Positions 8,713-17,041 of a stretch of 64,000 nt of DNA are shown one piece after another. This stretch comes from Paraburkholderia translucens (lineage in GTDB: Bacteria; Pseudomonadota; Gammaproteobacteria; Burkholderiales; Burkholderiaceae), in the NCBI RefSeq assembly GCF_020881035.1, contig NZ_JAJITC010000004.1, forward strand, positions 248,001 to 312,000, given 5' to 3'. The notes under the pieces are model-generated. The model ran no database searches. It saw only the letters and a list, made by a program, of their open reading frames with translations, and was not told the origin of the DNA. Position numbers and translations under genes: made by a program. The stretch's first letter is position 1. The number at the start of each line of letters is the position of its first letter.

Positions 8713-10797
8713 TCAACTCGTCATCGACGCAAAACCGTCTCTCACTGATGACGGGAGGCTTGTTGCATCCTTCGAGCCGAGAAACTGTCCCCATCCTTGA
8801 ACGGCTGCCATCAGGCCCTCGAAGTCGTCGCCAATGAACTGACTTCTGAATCTTGCGAGGCGGGCGAGCACGCTCGGAGGCAAATCGAATGTGACGACCC
8901 GTGTCAGCCAGTCGTCGGCGGCAGAACCGGTCGGGACGGCATCCGGGGCAATCGTCAGGCGGTTAGGTGGCGGTAATGGAGCAGCAACGCTCGCCAGCGC
9001 GGCGACGGCGCCGGCTACATGCACGCCGGGCAAAACTGGAACTAGGTATTCGGACCGGTTATCGTCGGGAGACCCCACGCCAGACTGCTGGTCGCTTCGC
9101 CCTGTGGTCGTCGCGAATACCAGAAGGTTTGTCGGACGGGACGCGCTCTGGAGGACGGTCTGAAGCGACGAGAGCCAAAGACGGTATGGCGCGGCATCAA
9201 TGTCGCGTATGCAGACGATATGAAAACACTCGGGAGCACCCAAGGCAGTCTGCCAGGCATGCGCGAATGCTGTCGGTGTTTGCGTCCCGGGTGCCCGCCA
9301 GAGGTCGTCAAGACCGATGATGCTGGGGTCCACGGCCATCGTCCGATAAACACCGGCAGAGACGCAGCGCGCATACGCCTGGAGGGCGAGCTCGGACTGC
9401 GGGCCGCATAGCATGACCAACTCGCCCGCTCGCGCGAAAATGTCAGTCAGTCGTAGCGCGCTTTCGTCGACTCCATGGCGCTTTGCTTCCTCGCTGATGA
9501 CGACGCTCAAGGAGTCGTATCCAATTTCGTTGAAGACGCCACTCGGCAATCCGGTTCCCCAAGGCGGCATGACCGGTGGAATAAGCGACGGCCCATGGTA
9601 ACCATGCTGAGTCAGCATGCCCTCAAGTCGTTCAGCAACGAAAGACAGTGCGGGATGGCCTTGAATAGGGCCTTGAGCGAGGCTGGTGCGCAATTCTGAG
9701 GCAACCTCCGACAAGCCGTCCGAAATCGCCTTCTGTTGCTCACGCCTCTCATCACATAGTCCTTCCAGTTCTGCGAGGTCGCTCAAAGCTTGGGCACGAC
9801 GCTGCTCCAGATTCAGGACCTCTCTTGAGAGTTCGTCGCGCTGACGTCGTGATTCGGTAAGGGAAGCCTCAAGTTCCTCTCTCACCTGACGTTCAAGGCC
9901 AGGCCGTGCCTCCTCGAGAGCACAACGGGTCGCCAGTTCCGTCGCGGCCGCTACTTTGTCCTTGGTACTTTTGAGCTCAAGTATCAACGAACTCAGTTCC
10001 TCTGATGCCTCCAGTCGTGCTTCGAGTATCGGCCAGTCTGTCCGGAGCCGCTCCATGTCAAGCACAATGCCGTTGTCTTCTCCCGGCATGAGGTCCGCCT
10101 GCCGGAGTGCGCGAGAAATGTATTTGACGACATCTCGTGACGGTCGCGCATAAGGGGTGTCTCCAAAGCCCTGCGTGAACTTGCGGAAGCGGTCGATAAC
10201 GCGCTCGATAAAGTCCTGGTCACTACACCAGTTGACCGTGCTGATGACGGGCGTATGCGGAATGGCCTGAACTGGAATGACCTGCAATCCGTTGAAGTCC
10301 AGCGACAATTTCCAACCGTCGGGCGTTTCCTTCAATTGCACGGGCCGGGAGAGGCTGTTGCTTCGCCAGAGACCATCGGCCGAGCGCGTGAGCGTTACAT
10401 CACAGAAGAGGTCATCGGACAACAGGGCGACCGCAGTCACCGAGCTGAATTCAAGTCGGAGGTCAACGCCCTGATTGAAGAGTCTTTGTCGTGCCATCTC
10501 CACCGAAATCGACGACAGGTCGACAATTGGCGTCGCCCGCACGATGTTCTCGGCGAGCAGGAGGTCAGGACCATGTAGGTCACGTAGCTCGTTCGGACGC
10601 CGCGTGAATGTCCACAGGCTGTCAGTGGGGGCGTTAAGCAGGCCGCGCGTCGAGAATATTTTCCCTTCCTTGGGAAACATCTCCATAGTGTTTTCGATTC
10701 TTTTCCATTTTCCTGCGACTCGCACTGCGAGGGGCTCCATCCGTGCCCAGTTCGCTTCGTTTCTATAGACCTTTCCCAAAAACAGCTCGTCGTCCAT
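8713..10797 (-). CDS. Coiled-coil protein with degenerate P-loop-like C-terminal domain (putative Druantia F/G component)
   Basis: A 694-residue protein that I cannot place in a named family from sequence alone. Residues 1-240 look globular (alpha/beta). A Glu/Arg/Leu-rich coiled coil follows at about 258-372. The C-terminal part (about 455-570) is arranged like an AAA ATPase core. It has a hydrophobic strand and GPQSE in the Walker A position (459-470, lacking the GKS/T), FHIVCIRDID in the Walker B position (525-534) and TNLLVFATTTG in the sensor-1 position (556-566). With the P-loop lysine missing, ATP hydrolysis is unlikely. Its place between the 903-residue gene (22 bp upstream) and druE (25 bp downstream) fits one of the two unannotated Druantia II subunits, DruF or DruG. 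I cannot say which. Confidence 0.6.
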   Translation of the reverse strand: MDDELFLGKVYRNEANWARMEPLAVRVAGKWKRIENTMEMFPKEGKIFSTRGLLNAPTDSLWTFTRRPNELRDLHGPDLLLAENIVRATPIVDLSSISVEMARQRLFNQGVDLRLEFSSVTAVALLSDDLFCDVTLTRSADGLWRSNSLSRPVQLKETPDGWKLSLDFNGLQVIPVQAIPHTPVISTVNWCSDQDFIERVIDRFRKFTQGFGDTPYARPSRDVVKYISRALRQADLMPGEDNGIVLDMERLRTDWPILEARLEASEELSSLILELKSTKDKVAAATELATRCALEEARPGLERQVREELEASLTESRRQRDELSREVLNLEQRRAQALSDLAELEGLCDERREQQKAISDGLSEVASELRTSLAQGPIQGHPALSFVAERLEGMLTQHGYHGPSLIPPVMPPWGTGLPSGVFNEIGYDSLSVVISEEAKRHGVDESALRLTDIFARAGELVMLCGPQSELALQAYARCVSAGVYRTMAVDPSIIGLDDLWRAPGTQTPTAFAHAWQTALGAPECFHIVCIRDIDAAPYRLWLSSLQTVLQSASRPTNLLVFATTTGRSDQQSGVGSPDDNRSEYLVPVLPGVHVAGAVAALASVAAPLPPPNRLTIAPDAVPTGSAADDWLTRVVTFDLPPSVLARLARFRSQFIGDDFEGLMAAVQGWGQFLGSKDATSLPSSVRDGFASMTS

Positions 10798-10819
10798 TAC
10801 AACCCCATAACCCTCATTT

Positions 10820-13531
10820 TCACGGGCGCCCGACAGCGGGCGGCATCAATTCCTGAACCCGAAATACCTTCCGGTTTCGGGACCATCCGAGTGCTTCTGC
10901 AGACAGGCTGCTCAACTTTGCGTTAAGCGCCGACTTCTCCTGGACGAACGCCCGGCCGAACGCGGAGCGTATCCAGCCGACGCAGTCTGCGGTCATTTCG
11001 TAGACATATGTCCAGCGTCCGTCCACCAATGCCGGACCGGGGCTTCGACAGGAGGAAAACATGGCGAGATTCGCGAGTGGCTCTACGAGGTGGCCTTCTT
11101 GGCTATTTCGTACGAGACGGGAACCGTCCCATCTGAACATCGCGATTCGCGCGCGTCGGTGCGCCTCGATGATTGCCGATGTCCGAGAGGTGGTCACGTA
11201 TCGCGCCGAGTCGGGGCCCGTGACAACGAAGATGTCATCCCGGTCACCTCGTTCTCGCCGGAACCGCTCAAGGTTTACCGGCCCCGAGTTCGTGGTATCC
11301 AGGCTTCGGAATCCGCCCGTATCCCAATTCCATCTCGCCACGCGTCGATGGCGAGACTCGTCGACGTTCTCCGATGGCCAGCAGTCGGGCGCAGCCATAG
11401 GTGCGCATATCCGCCGTTCGGAGACCACCCATCCGAGTTCTTTTGCGACCTCGCCTAGGGCGGGTCCGGTCGCGACGTGCATACACGCTGTGTACTCACT
11501 TGCCCCGGGCCGTTTCATTACAGTACAGCCGGCGGCCTGAGCGGTTTGCCGGAAGCGGTGCCGGATGTTCGCGGGTGCGCTCCCAACGAGCACTAACCCT
11601 TCCACTCCTTCTGTATTCCTAATATTGAGGAGGGACGGCGGCGTCAGCCACCATCGGCGCGCCCGCCATCTGAGGTTGGACGTTGACCGGAGCCAACCGC
11701 ACTCCATCAATCCGCGCAGTATGTCCCAGACAGGGGGAGCGTCCTTTCCGAGGACGTCGCGGATGGTCGGCACAAGTTCCTGTTCCGACCAACCAGTACG
11801 GCCACCTGCGTACAACGCTTCCAGCCAGTCCTGGAATCGTGCGGACCGCTCGCTGTCCGACGGTGGATGGTCATCAGTGATGTCTGTCAGGACAATCGGC
11901 ATGGGGCGAACGCGCGCTTCCTCGCGGTGTCGCCACGTCGCTTCGTCGATATCTCCGAGCTTGATGTGTTCGAGGGCGTCGGGGAAAAAGACGACCGAGG
12001 TTTCGATGGCGAGTGCCTCTGCCGACGGAATTATGTCTTCGTCCAGGCGGAGCTTGTATGCACCCTTGAGAGAAGTGTTCCCGACGATTGAATAAAGGGC
12101 GTCAGACTCACGATGGAGCACACACCTCGCGCCATCTTCCTGCTCAGGACGGAGGGTCACGGCTCCTGGGCCCGGAATCCTGATTTGCGGGAGAAGCGAT
12201 TCCCGGCCGAGAAATCCCGAGCCGGTCTTGTGTCCGCCGACAAGCGTCATGGCCTGGGAAGGCGAGCTGGGTGATTCGATACCGAGAGCGAGGTATTGAT
12301 ACACGGAGCGACAGTCGCGCGCTGGGATGGGGCCCGTCAGTACCCAGCTATCTCCAATCGCATCCGTACCGACGCCCCATTTTCGGGCGACATCCCGGTT
12401 TTGCTTCGACAAGAGCAGAAGGCTTCGGGTGGGGATGGATGGCTCGAGCAGATTCGAATGCCAGACGCCGAACCGGGTCTCGACGAACGGGATGCCGCCG
12501 CGGCTGATGGCAGAAACCAGCGCTTCGCTTGCGCCTTTTCCGACCCTCTGGATAGCCCAAGCTCCAGCCTGCGCCAATACTTGGTCAGGGAAATTTTCGA
12601 GGACCTGCAGCGGGTCGACGTTGCCTTTCCTGTCAGCCAGGATGACACGCAGCTCCACGTCGTCGAGCATTGCACCGTATCGGAGCTCAAGGCGCGGTGT
12701 CCGCATTCGCTCTGATGCCGGTGAATGCAGAAGACCGGCCAAGGCTACCCAGAAGCGATGCAGTCCCAGCAACGACGCCTTTTTCAGATAAAGCTGCCGG
12801 TACTCCACGCTTGCCTGGCGCATTGCCGGCGAAAAACTGGTGTCGTTTTCGACCAAGGGGCAAAGCTGAATTGCGGCTTCAGCCGGACCGGCGATTGCGC
12901 GGTACGCCGTTCGACGGTCCAGAAGTTGACGTAGTCGCCGGACGTCACGCCAAGCCGGGAAAGTTATCGCGTTTGTGAGGCCCAAATGCTTGCCCGTGCC
13001 CGGAGGTGGAAGCACCATCTGTCGGACTGATTCCCCGGCGGCATGCGCCTCGTTGCACCAGTTCTCCAGCCGATGCCACAGGTCAGGCAACGACGAACGG
13101 TAGTTGAAGGGGTTTTGGGTTCCAAAGGCCCGGGCGAGGTTTTCACCGAATTCCCGAGTGGAGTCGTTACTGTCGGCAGATGCGACAATTGCACACGTCA
13201 TCACGAGGAACCGGAAAAACCCCGGTAGCCCCGGCCGAGGCTTAAATGGCACGAGGCCATAGGCTAGCGCATCAGCCATCGCGGCCGGACCACCGCATGC
13301 TTCTGCCAGAATTCTTACGGGGTCTGCGTCATGTGCGACTTCTAAAGCTGCGCGCAGCTGCGATTCGGACGCGTCGATATACCGTAGCGCGCCAGCACCA
13401 AAAGCCCCATCAGAACGCAGATAGTAAGCCGTTAGCGCAGCTTCGACGCGTAACTGGTCAGCCGCCGAACACTTGCCCGCCCCTGGAGCTTGCACTGTAA
13501 ACCCTCGTTTCGGAATTACTGCATCTCTCAT
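10820..13531 (-). CDS. Large protein of unknown fold, first gene of the Druantia-like operon
   Basis: A 903-residue soluble protein with no signal peptide or membrane segment. I see no classical catalytic motif. The N-terminal half is Ala/Leu/Arg-rich and mostly helical. The C-terminal third has several short beta-type stretches and the segment ITDDHPPSDSERSARFQDWLEALYAG. It is the promoter-proximal gene of a tightly spaced operon (22 bp to the next gene), so it is probably the other DruF/DruG-type subunit. The ATG at 13531 is immediately preceded by a hairpin in the mRNA and has no clear Shine-Dalgarno. Function is inferred only from position and size. Confidence 0.6.
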   Translation of the reverse strand: MRDAVIPKRGFTVQAPGAGKCSAADQLRVEAALTAYYLRSDGAFGAGALRYIDASESQLRAALEVAHDADPVRILAEACGGPAAMADALAYGLVPFKPRPGLPGFFRFLVMTCAIVASADSNDSTREFGENLARAFGTQNPFNYRSSLPDLWHRLENWCNEAHAAGESVRQMVLPPPGTGKHLGLTNAITFPAWRDVRRLRQLLDRRTAYRAIAGPAEAAIQLCPLVENDTSFSPAMRQASVEYRQLYLKKASLLGLHRFWVALAGLLHSPASERMRTPRLELRYGAMLDDVELRVILADRKGNVDPLQVLENFPDQVLAQAGAWAIQRVGKGASEALVSAISRGGIPFVETRFGVWHSNLLEPSIPTRSLLLLSKQNRDVARKWGVGTDAIGDSWVLTGPIPARDCRSVYQYLALGIESPSSPSQAMTLVGGHKTGSGFLGRESLLPQIRIPGPGAVTLRPEQEDGARCVLHRESDALYSIVGNTSLKGAYKLRLDEDIIPSAEALAIETSVVFFPDALEHIKLGDIDEATWRHREEARVRPMPIVLTDITDDHPPSDSERSARFQDWLEALYAGGRTGWSEQELVPTIRDVLGKDAPPVWDILRGLMECGWLRSTSNLRWRARRWWLTPPSLLNIRNTEGVEGLVLVGSAPANIRHRFRQTAQAAGCTVMKRPGASEYTACMHVATGPALGEVAKELGWVVSERRICAPMAAPDCWPSENVDESRHRRVARWNWDTGGFRSLDTTNSGPVNLERFRRERGDRDDIFVVTGPDSARYVTTSRTSAIIEAHRRARIAMFRWDGSRLVRNSQEGHLVEPLANLAMFSSCRSPGPALVDGRWTYVYEMTADCVGWIRSAFGRAFVQEKSALNAKLSSLSAEALGWSRNRKVFRVQELMPPAVGRP

Positions 13532-13532
13532 C

Positions 13533-13561
13533 AGTCGTTTCGGTTCTTCGCCGAAACGACT
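13533..13561 (-). promoter_or_regulatory. Hairpin abutting the start codon of the 903-residue gene
   Basis: An 11-bp perfect inverted repeat (AGTCGTTTCGG / CCGAAACGACT) with a 7-nt loop. It ends 1 nt before the ATG of the first gene of the defence operon. In the mRNA it covers the whole ribosome-binding region, which otherwise shows only a weak AAGAA in the loop. It could be a translational gate, an operator for a repressor, or both. No U-tract follows it, so it is not an ordinary terminator. Confidence 0.6.
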
Positions 13562-13579
13562 TATTTTAATCCTATGAAT

Positions 13580-13594
13580 GTAACAGACTGTTAC
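13580..13594. promoter_or_regulatory. 15-bp palindrome upstream of the defence operon
   Basis: GTAACAG-A-CTGTTAC is a perfect inverted repeat with a 1-nt centre, 49 bp upstream of the ATG of the 903-residue gene and inside its presumed promoter. The size and symmetry suit a dimeric helix-turn-helix repressor. No regulator gene is adjacent, so the cognate protein is unknown. Confidence 0.45.
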
Positions 13595-13602
13595 GTCAAT
13601 GG

Positions 13603-13993
13603 GTGTGGCAAATTGTTCTCGCGGACGGCGCGCGGGAACTCGTCAATTCGCTTCGGGAGTTGTTAGCAACGAACCGACGCTCACCTCCTGCCGACCTTGA
13701 GGCACGCACGAAAACACTCGTTGGCGTGTTGCTAGCCGACGCGGTCACCGACGTCGAAGTCGTCCGACGCGAGCTCGGCCTCAGCGAAGAGATGGTTGAA
13801 CGCCTTCAGCGCGCGATGGACAGGCTGGATTGCGCGCAAGCGATTCTCGAATCAAAGGGAGGGCGCCGGCTTGGGAACAGCGCGGGAGGGCATTGGCGAG
13901 GCGGCGCGGGAGCTCTCAGGGAGCTGGCCGCAGGAGTACCCGCAAGGAGCGGTTGAGTGGCTGCGGGTGTCACCGAATACCGAAAAAGTCTAA
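13603..13993 (+). pseudogene. Frameshifted hypothetical gene
   Basis: From a GTG at 13603 one frame encodes a plausible helical, charged peptide (LADGARELVNSLRELL... to ESKGG, near 13865). It then degenerates. The coding signal resumes in another frame, giving a segment with EAARELSGSWPQEYPQGAV and ending at 13993. That second segment has a paralogue at 14143-14292, which supports a frameshift in one ancestral gene. I do not recognise the family. The gene diverges from the defence operon. The alternative is that only one of the two pieces was ever coding. Confidence 0.35.
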
Positions 13994-14065
13994 GCTTAGG
14001 TGCTAGCCGGAGGGTGAGGCTGATTCAATCCCGTGAGCTAGCGTTCCGGTAGTCTGGTCGCCAGT

Positions 14066-14118
14066 ATCTGCCCACGCCTGAGCAGATACACGAGATTCTG
14101 AGCAGATAGTGGGCAGAT
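14066..14118. repeat. 10-bp inverted repeat enclosing an 11-bp direct repeat
   Basis: ATCTGCCCAC (14066-14075) and its exact complement GTGGGCAGAT (14109-14118) enclose two copies of CTGAGCAGATA (14078-14088 and 14098-14108) that are 20 bp apart. The spacing of two helical turns suggests protein binding or a recombination site, but nothing identifies the partner. Confidence 0.45.
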
Positions 14119-14142
14119 TGTCTGGACTAAGCCGATTCGAGA

Positions 14143-14292
14143 TGAAAAAGGTGGGAACAAGTCGGCGAGGCGGTGCGGTTGCTCGCAGGGAATTGGCCGC
14201 AGGAGTATCCGGAGGGGGTGGTGGAATGGCTCTTGATACATCCGCCTGCGCACGGTGAGCGCCATCAGTCGGATACGGGATACGACCGTTAG
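14143..14292 (+). pseudogene. Gene fragment paralogous to the end of the 13603-13993 gene
   Basis: Between a TGA at 14143 and a TAG at 14290 the frame reads KRWEQVGEAVRLLAG followed by NWPQEYPEGVVEWLL. This matches the tail of the preceding gene (EAARELSGSWPQEYPQGAVEWL). No start codon or ribosome site precedes it, so it looks like a fragment left by a tandem duplication and deletion. Family unknown. Confidence 0.4.
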
Positions 14293-14361
14293 TTTCCGCT
14301 TACTCGTTTGCTGACAAGAAGTTCGAAGCAGCGGGGAGCTGCTGCTAACGGAAACTAACGG
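14286..14361. repeat. 13-bp perfect inverted repeat, 76 bp across
   Basis: CCGTTAGTTTCCG at 14286-14298 and its exact complement at 14349-14361 flank 50 bp. It could be a miniature mobile element, a paired recombinase site or a large cruciform. It overlaps the stop codon of the preceding fragment and lies 177 bp outside the proposed left end of the Tn7-like element. Confidence 0.5.
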
Positions 14362-14537
14362 CACCCCCTAACCGAAATTATTGGTGCTCTCCAGTTTGTG
14401 CATCATTCCGGCGACAACTTCAGCGAACATTCCCGCCAATCGGTCCGATTTTCGGCATTTGAATTAAAAGCGTTTGCGCTGACAAAACAAGGCCTTATCG
14501 GCGGCATGCATAGCAGAAATCCCAAGAAGCGTTTATC

Positions 14538-14737
14538 TGTAAACGTTTCTAATTCCGTTCCGCACAAGCTGATTCTTTGCAAAAGTGTTGGACCGAGGGC
14601 GCCCTTAAATATCAAATGGTTAGCCACGCATTGGTCACTGTGAAAGTTTACCCGAAATAGCATCACGTCAATTCGAGATGCAAAAGTCTTTGCAAATATG
14701 TTGCCCCTCGATATAGGGCTTTGCAAAAATGTTCAAC
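14538..14737 (+). repeat. Proposed left end of the Tn7-like element with TnsB-type sites
   Basis: Plus-strand sites at 14576 (TTTGCAAAAGTGTTGGAC), 14609 (weaker, core TATCAAATGGTTAGCC), 14689 (TTTGCAAATATGTTGCCC) and 14720 (TTTGCAAAAATGTTCAAC), with a terminal TGTAAACG-type site at 14538. They match the reverse complement of the right-end sites. The wide spacing resembles Tn7L. Confidence 0.65.
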
Positions 14738-14840
14738 TTTTTCCCGCTTCTCCAACGTCCCCTAGCCTCGTTCGTCGACGGAATGCTCTCGCCGACGCAG
14801 GTGTGAATCGACAATTGAGTTCGACACAAGTTCGGTGCCC

Positions 14841-15572
14841 CTAATGGATCGAAGGCGCCGTGCGCGACCCGTGGGCGGGGCAAAGGTACTCATCATCTCC
14901 AGCAACGTAGACAAAATCCTGCTTGCCGAAGTACCCATCCGCGTTCTTGCCCGAAGTCAGTGGTTTGGGAACGAAGGCCGTAATGCCCGCCTCATCGCAC
15001 TGCAGAACTTCCTCGCTCTTGAAGTAGCCCCGGTCGGCAACAACAGTTAGATCCGTGAGGCCGGTGGCCTTGCTGATATCGCGTCCGATGGTGCGCACAT
15101 CGTACGGCTGACGCATGACCACGATGCCGTCCCGGCCGATCAGGGACACGGCGCCGTGCGGGCCGAGAGACAGTCCGGCGAACAGCATATGGAAATACTC
15201 GAGATTGACGGCAACCAGCACGATGCCCGCAAACGAGCCGTCCGGATGTGAAAGCCGTCGGCTTAACGCAATGCTGGGCGAGTCGTTGCGCAGCCGTGAC
15301 GTATACGGCTCGCTGATATAGAGGCCGGCGTTCGGGTTGTCGCGCTGCGCGGTGAAATACCTGAGATCCGAGAAATTGCCCAGGCGCGGCACATTCCTGC
15401 CAGAGTCGATGACGATCTTGCCCGATGCATCCAGCACCAGTATCGAGCCCAGGTATTTGGCGGGCGCCGCACGGTCGAACAGCACCTGCCGGCGCAGGTG
15501 GGGCGGCAGCGCCAGCACCTCAGGATCGTTCATGCCGTCGACGACTGCCTGCAGCGACAGGGGCAGACCCAT
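14841..15572 (-). pseudogene. Chimeric remnant: Cache-domain sensor fragment fused to IS1182-type transposase fragment
   Basis: A 243-codon frame with two unrelated halves. Residues 1-167 are an extracytoplasmic Cache (PAS-like) sensor segment of the kind found in diguanylate cyclases (GSILVLDASGKIVIDSGR; SLIGRDGIVVMRQPYD). The transmembrane and GGDEF parts are missing. From about residue 168 (near 15071) the sequence becomes an IS1182-family DDE transposase fragment (LTVVADRGYF; ITAFVPKPLTSGK; FGKQDFVY) and stops soon after. Just upstream of 15572 another frame reads ELLGEYTQ, suggesting the 5' part is also frameshifted. This is a rearrangement scar, not a working gene. Confidence 0.75.
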
Positions 15573-15660
15573 CGTTGCGTGTATTCGCCCAGCAGCTCAA
15601 TGGGTGGAGCTAGTCCGAGCCTGCGACTGCGCTTGATCCGGTTGTTTGTACTGATCCGAA

Positions 15661-15697
15661 CGTCACCGTACAGACTTACCGTATCAGTTGTGGGATT
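15661..15697 (-). promoter_or_regulatory. Bipartite motif, copy D (divergent)
   Basis: On the minus strand: TCCCAC, 14 bp, then GTCTGTACGGTGACG. It has the same architecture as the three stronger copies at 19574, 20341 and 24436. It lies between the Cache/IS1182 remnant and the histidine kinase gene and points towards the remnant. Confidence 0.45.
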
Positions 15698-15799
15698 GTG
15701 CTATTTCAACCTGCGCGTACCAGCGATCCTCCGGTCGCTCTCGCGAGGCAGACATCGGAACCGCCGCTTACGGGTGCATCGCGACCCGAAGGGCGCGAT

Positions 15800-16678
15800 A
15801 TGGGGATCAACATGTCAGTTCATCCAGAGTCTTTCCGGTGGTCCGTTGGCACGCCCGACACGCACCACGCAGACGTGAACGATGAAATGATGGAGCGCCC
15901 ACAGCAACGAGCCGCCATCGCTTTTTCCAGCCATGCTCCGTCGGCCGCCCATCGTTTCGACGCGCTACGACGCAAGGACGAAATTCTTGCGATGGTGGCG
16001 CACGAGCTTCGTGGACCGTTGACGCCAATGCAACTCGCCATCCACCTTATCCGCAGGGCGTCGGCGGATCGTCCGGAGGTGTTATGGTCGATCGACATGC
16101 TCGACCGGCAGATCACACAGATTAGCCGGCTTGCTGAGGACTTGATGGATGCAACGCGGATCGACCGCGGCGCGCTCCGTGTGAGCAAGACTCCCATCGA
16201 AGTCGCTGCGGTTCTGGCCGCCCCTCTCACCGCAGCCGCACTGGCGGCAGCCCAACGCGGCCAGACGCTCACCGTGCAGATTGCCGACAGGGCACTACGC
16301 ATTGAAGGCGATCCTGTGCGTCTCGCACAGGCCGTCAACAACCTCCTGCATAACGCGGTGAAATACACGCCGGAAAAGGGTTGCATCGCCGTGAACGTGC
16401 TCGCAGACGGGAAGGACCTTGTGGTGTCAGTCAAGGATAATGGCCTGGGCATATCGGGCGCGCTCCTGCCACATATCTTCGACCTGTTCGCTCAATCCAG
16501 CAGAACGATTGCGGCGAGTGCCGGCGGTTTGGGGGTGGGTCTCGCCGTGGTGAAAGCGGTCGCCGAATCGCATGGCGGAACAGTGTCGGCGACCAGTGCC
16601 GGCCCCGGTACGGGCAGCGAATTCACGCTACGGCTGCCGATCGTGCTGGAACGGCGCATGGCTCGCGAGCCGGCGTGA
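15800..16678 (+). CDS. Soluble sensor histidine kinase
   Basis: About 292 residues from ATG 15800 (GAAGGG upstream; ATG 15812 is an alternative). It contains a HisKA dimerisation domain with the phosphoacceptor motif HELRGPLTP, then a HATPase_c domain with the N box (NNLLHNAVKYTP), G1 box DNGLGIS, an F-box region (FDLFAQSS) and the G2 box GGLGVGLAVVK. There are no transmembrane segments and no recognisable input domain, so it is cytoplasmic and the signal is unknown. No response regulator gene is adjacent. The nearest receiver-only protein in the cargo is at 26981. It autophosphorylates on His and probably feeds a phosphorelay controlling the stress island. Confidence 0.88.
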   Translation: MGINMSVHPESFRWSVGTPDTHHADVNDEMMERPQQRAAIAFSSHAPSAAHRFDALRRKDEILAMVAHELRGPLTPMQLAIHLIRRASADRPEVLWSIDMLDRQITQISRLAEDLMDATRIDRGALRVSKTPIEVAAVLAAPLTAAALAAAQRGQTLTVQIADRALRIEGDPVRLAQAVNNLLHNAVKYTPEKGCIAVNVLADGKDLVVSVKDNGLGISGALLPHIFDLFAQSSRTIAASAGGLGVGLAVVKAVAESHGGTVSATSAGPGTGSEFTLRLPIVLERRMAREPA

Positions 16679-17041
16679 CGGCGGGCAATGCGGCCACGCA
16701 TTCCAGTCTGCTGCTGAGCCTGCAAACCCGATCTCCTGGCCGGTCAAAGTGCAGTCAGACTGACAGCCCGGCAATGCCCGCCGGGCGGCCGCATCCGGCA
16801 CGCGGTAGTCGCGAACTCCGGGCGAAAAAAAGAAATCCCGATGTCCACCACCGTACCGACTGCGTGGCAAATCAATGCCAGCCTCACGCTACAGGGCGGG
16901 TCTCGTCCGGGTTGTGCGGATGCCGGTCAGTATCACTTTAATTTTGTGAAGATACCTCGCGAAAGGCCTGAAGATTCCGGGCACGTGGCGAGAGAGCGGC
17001 GACGGGCTCGTCGTAACACGGAGTCGGAAAGGAGTCGTCTC

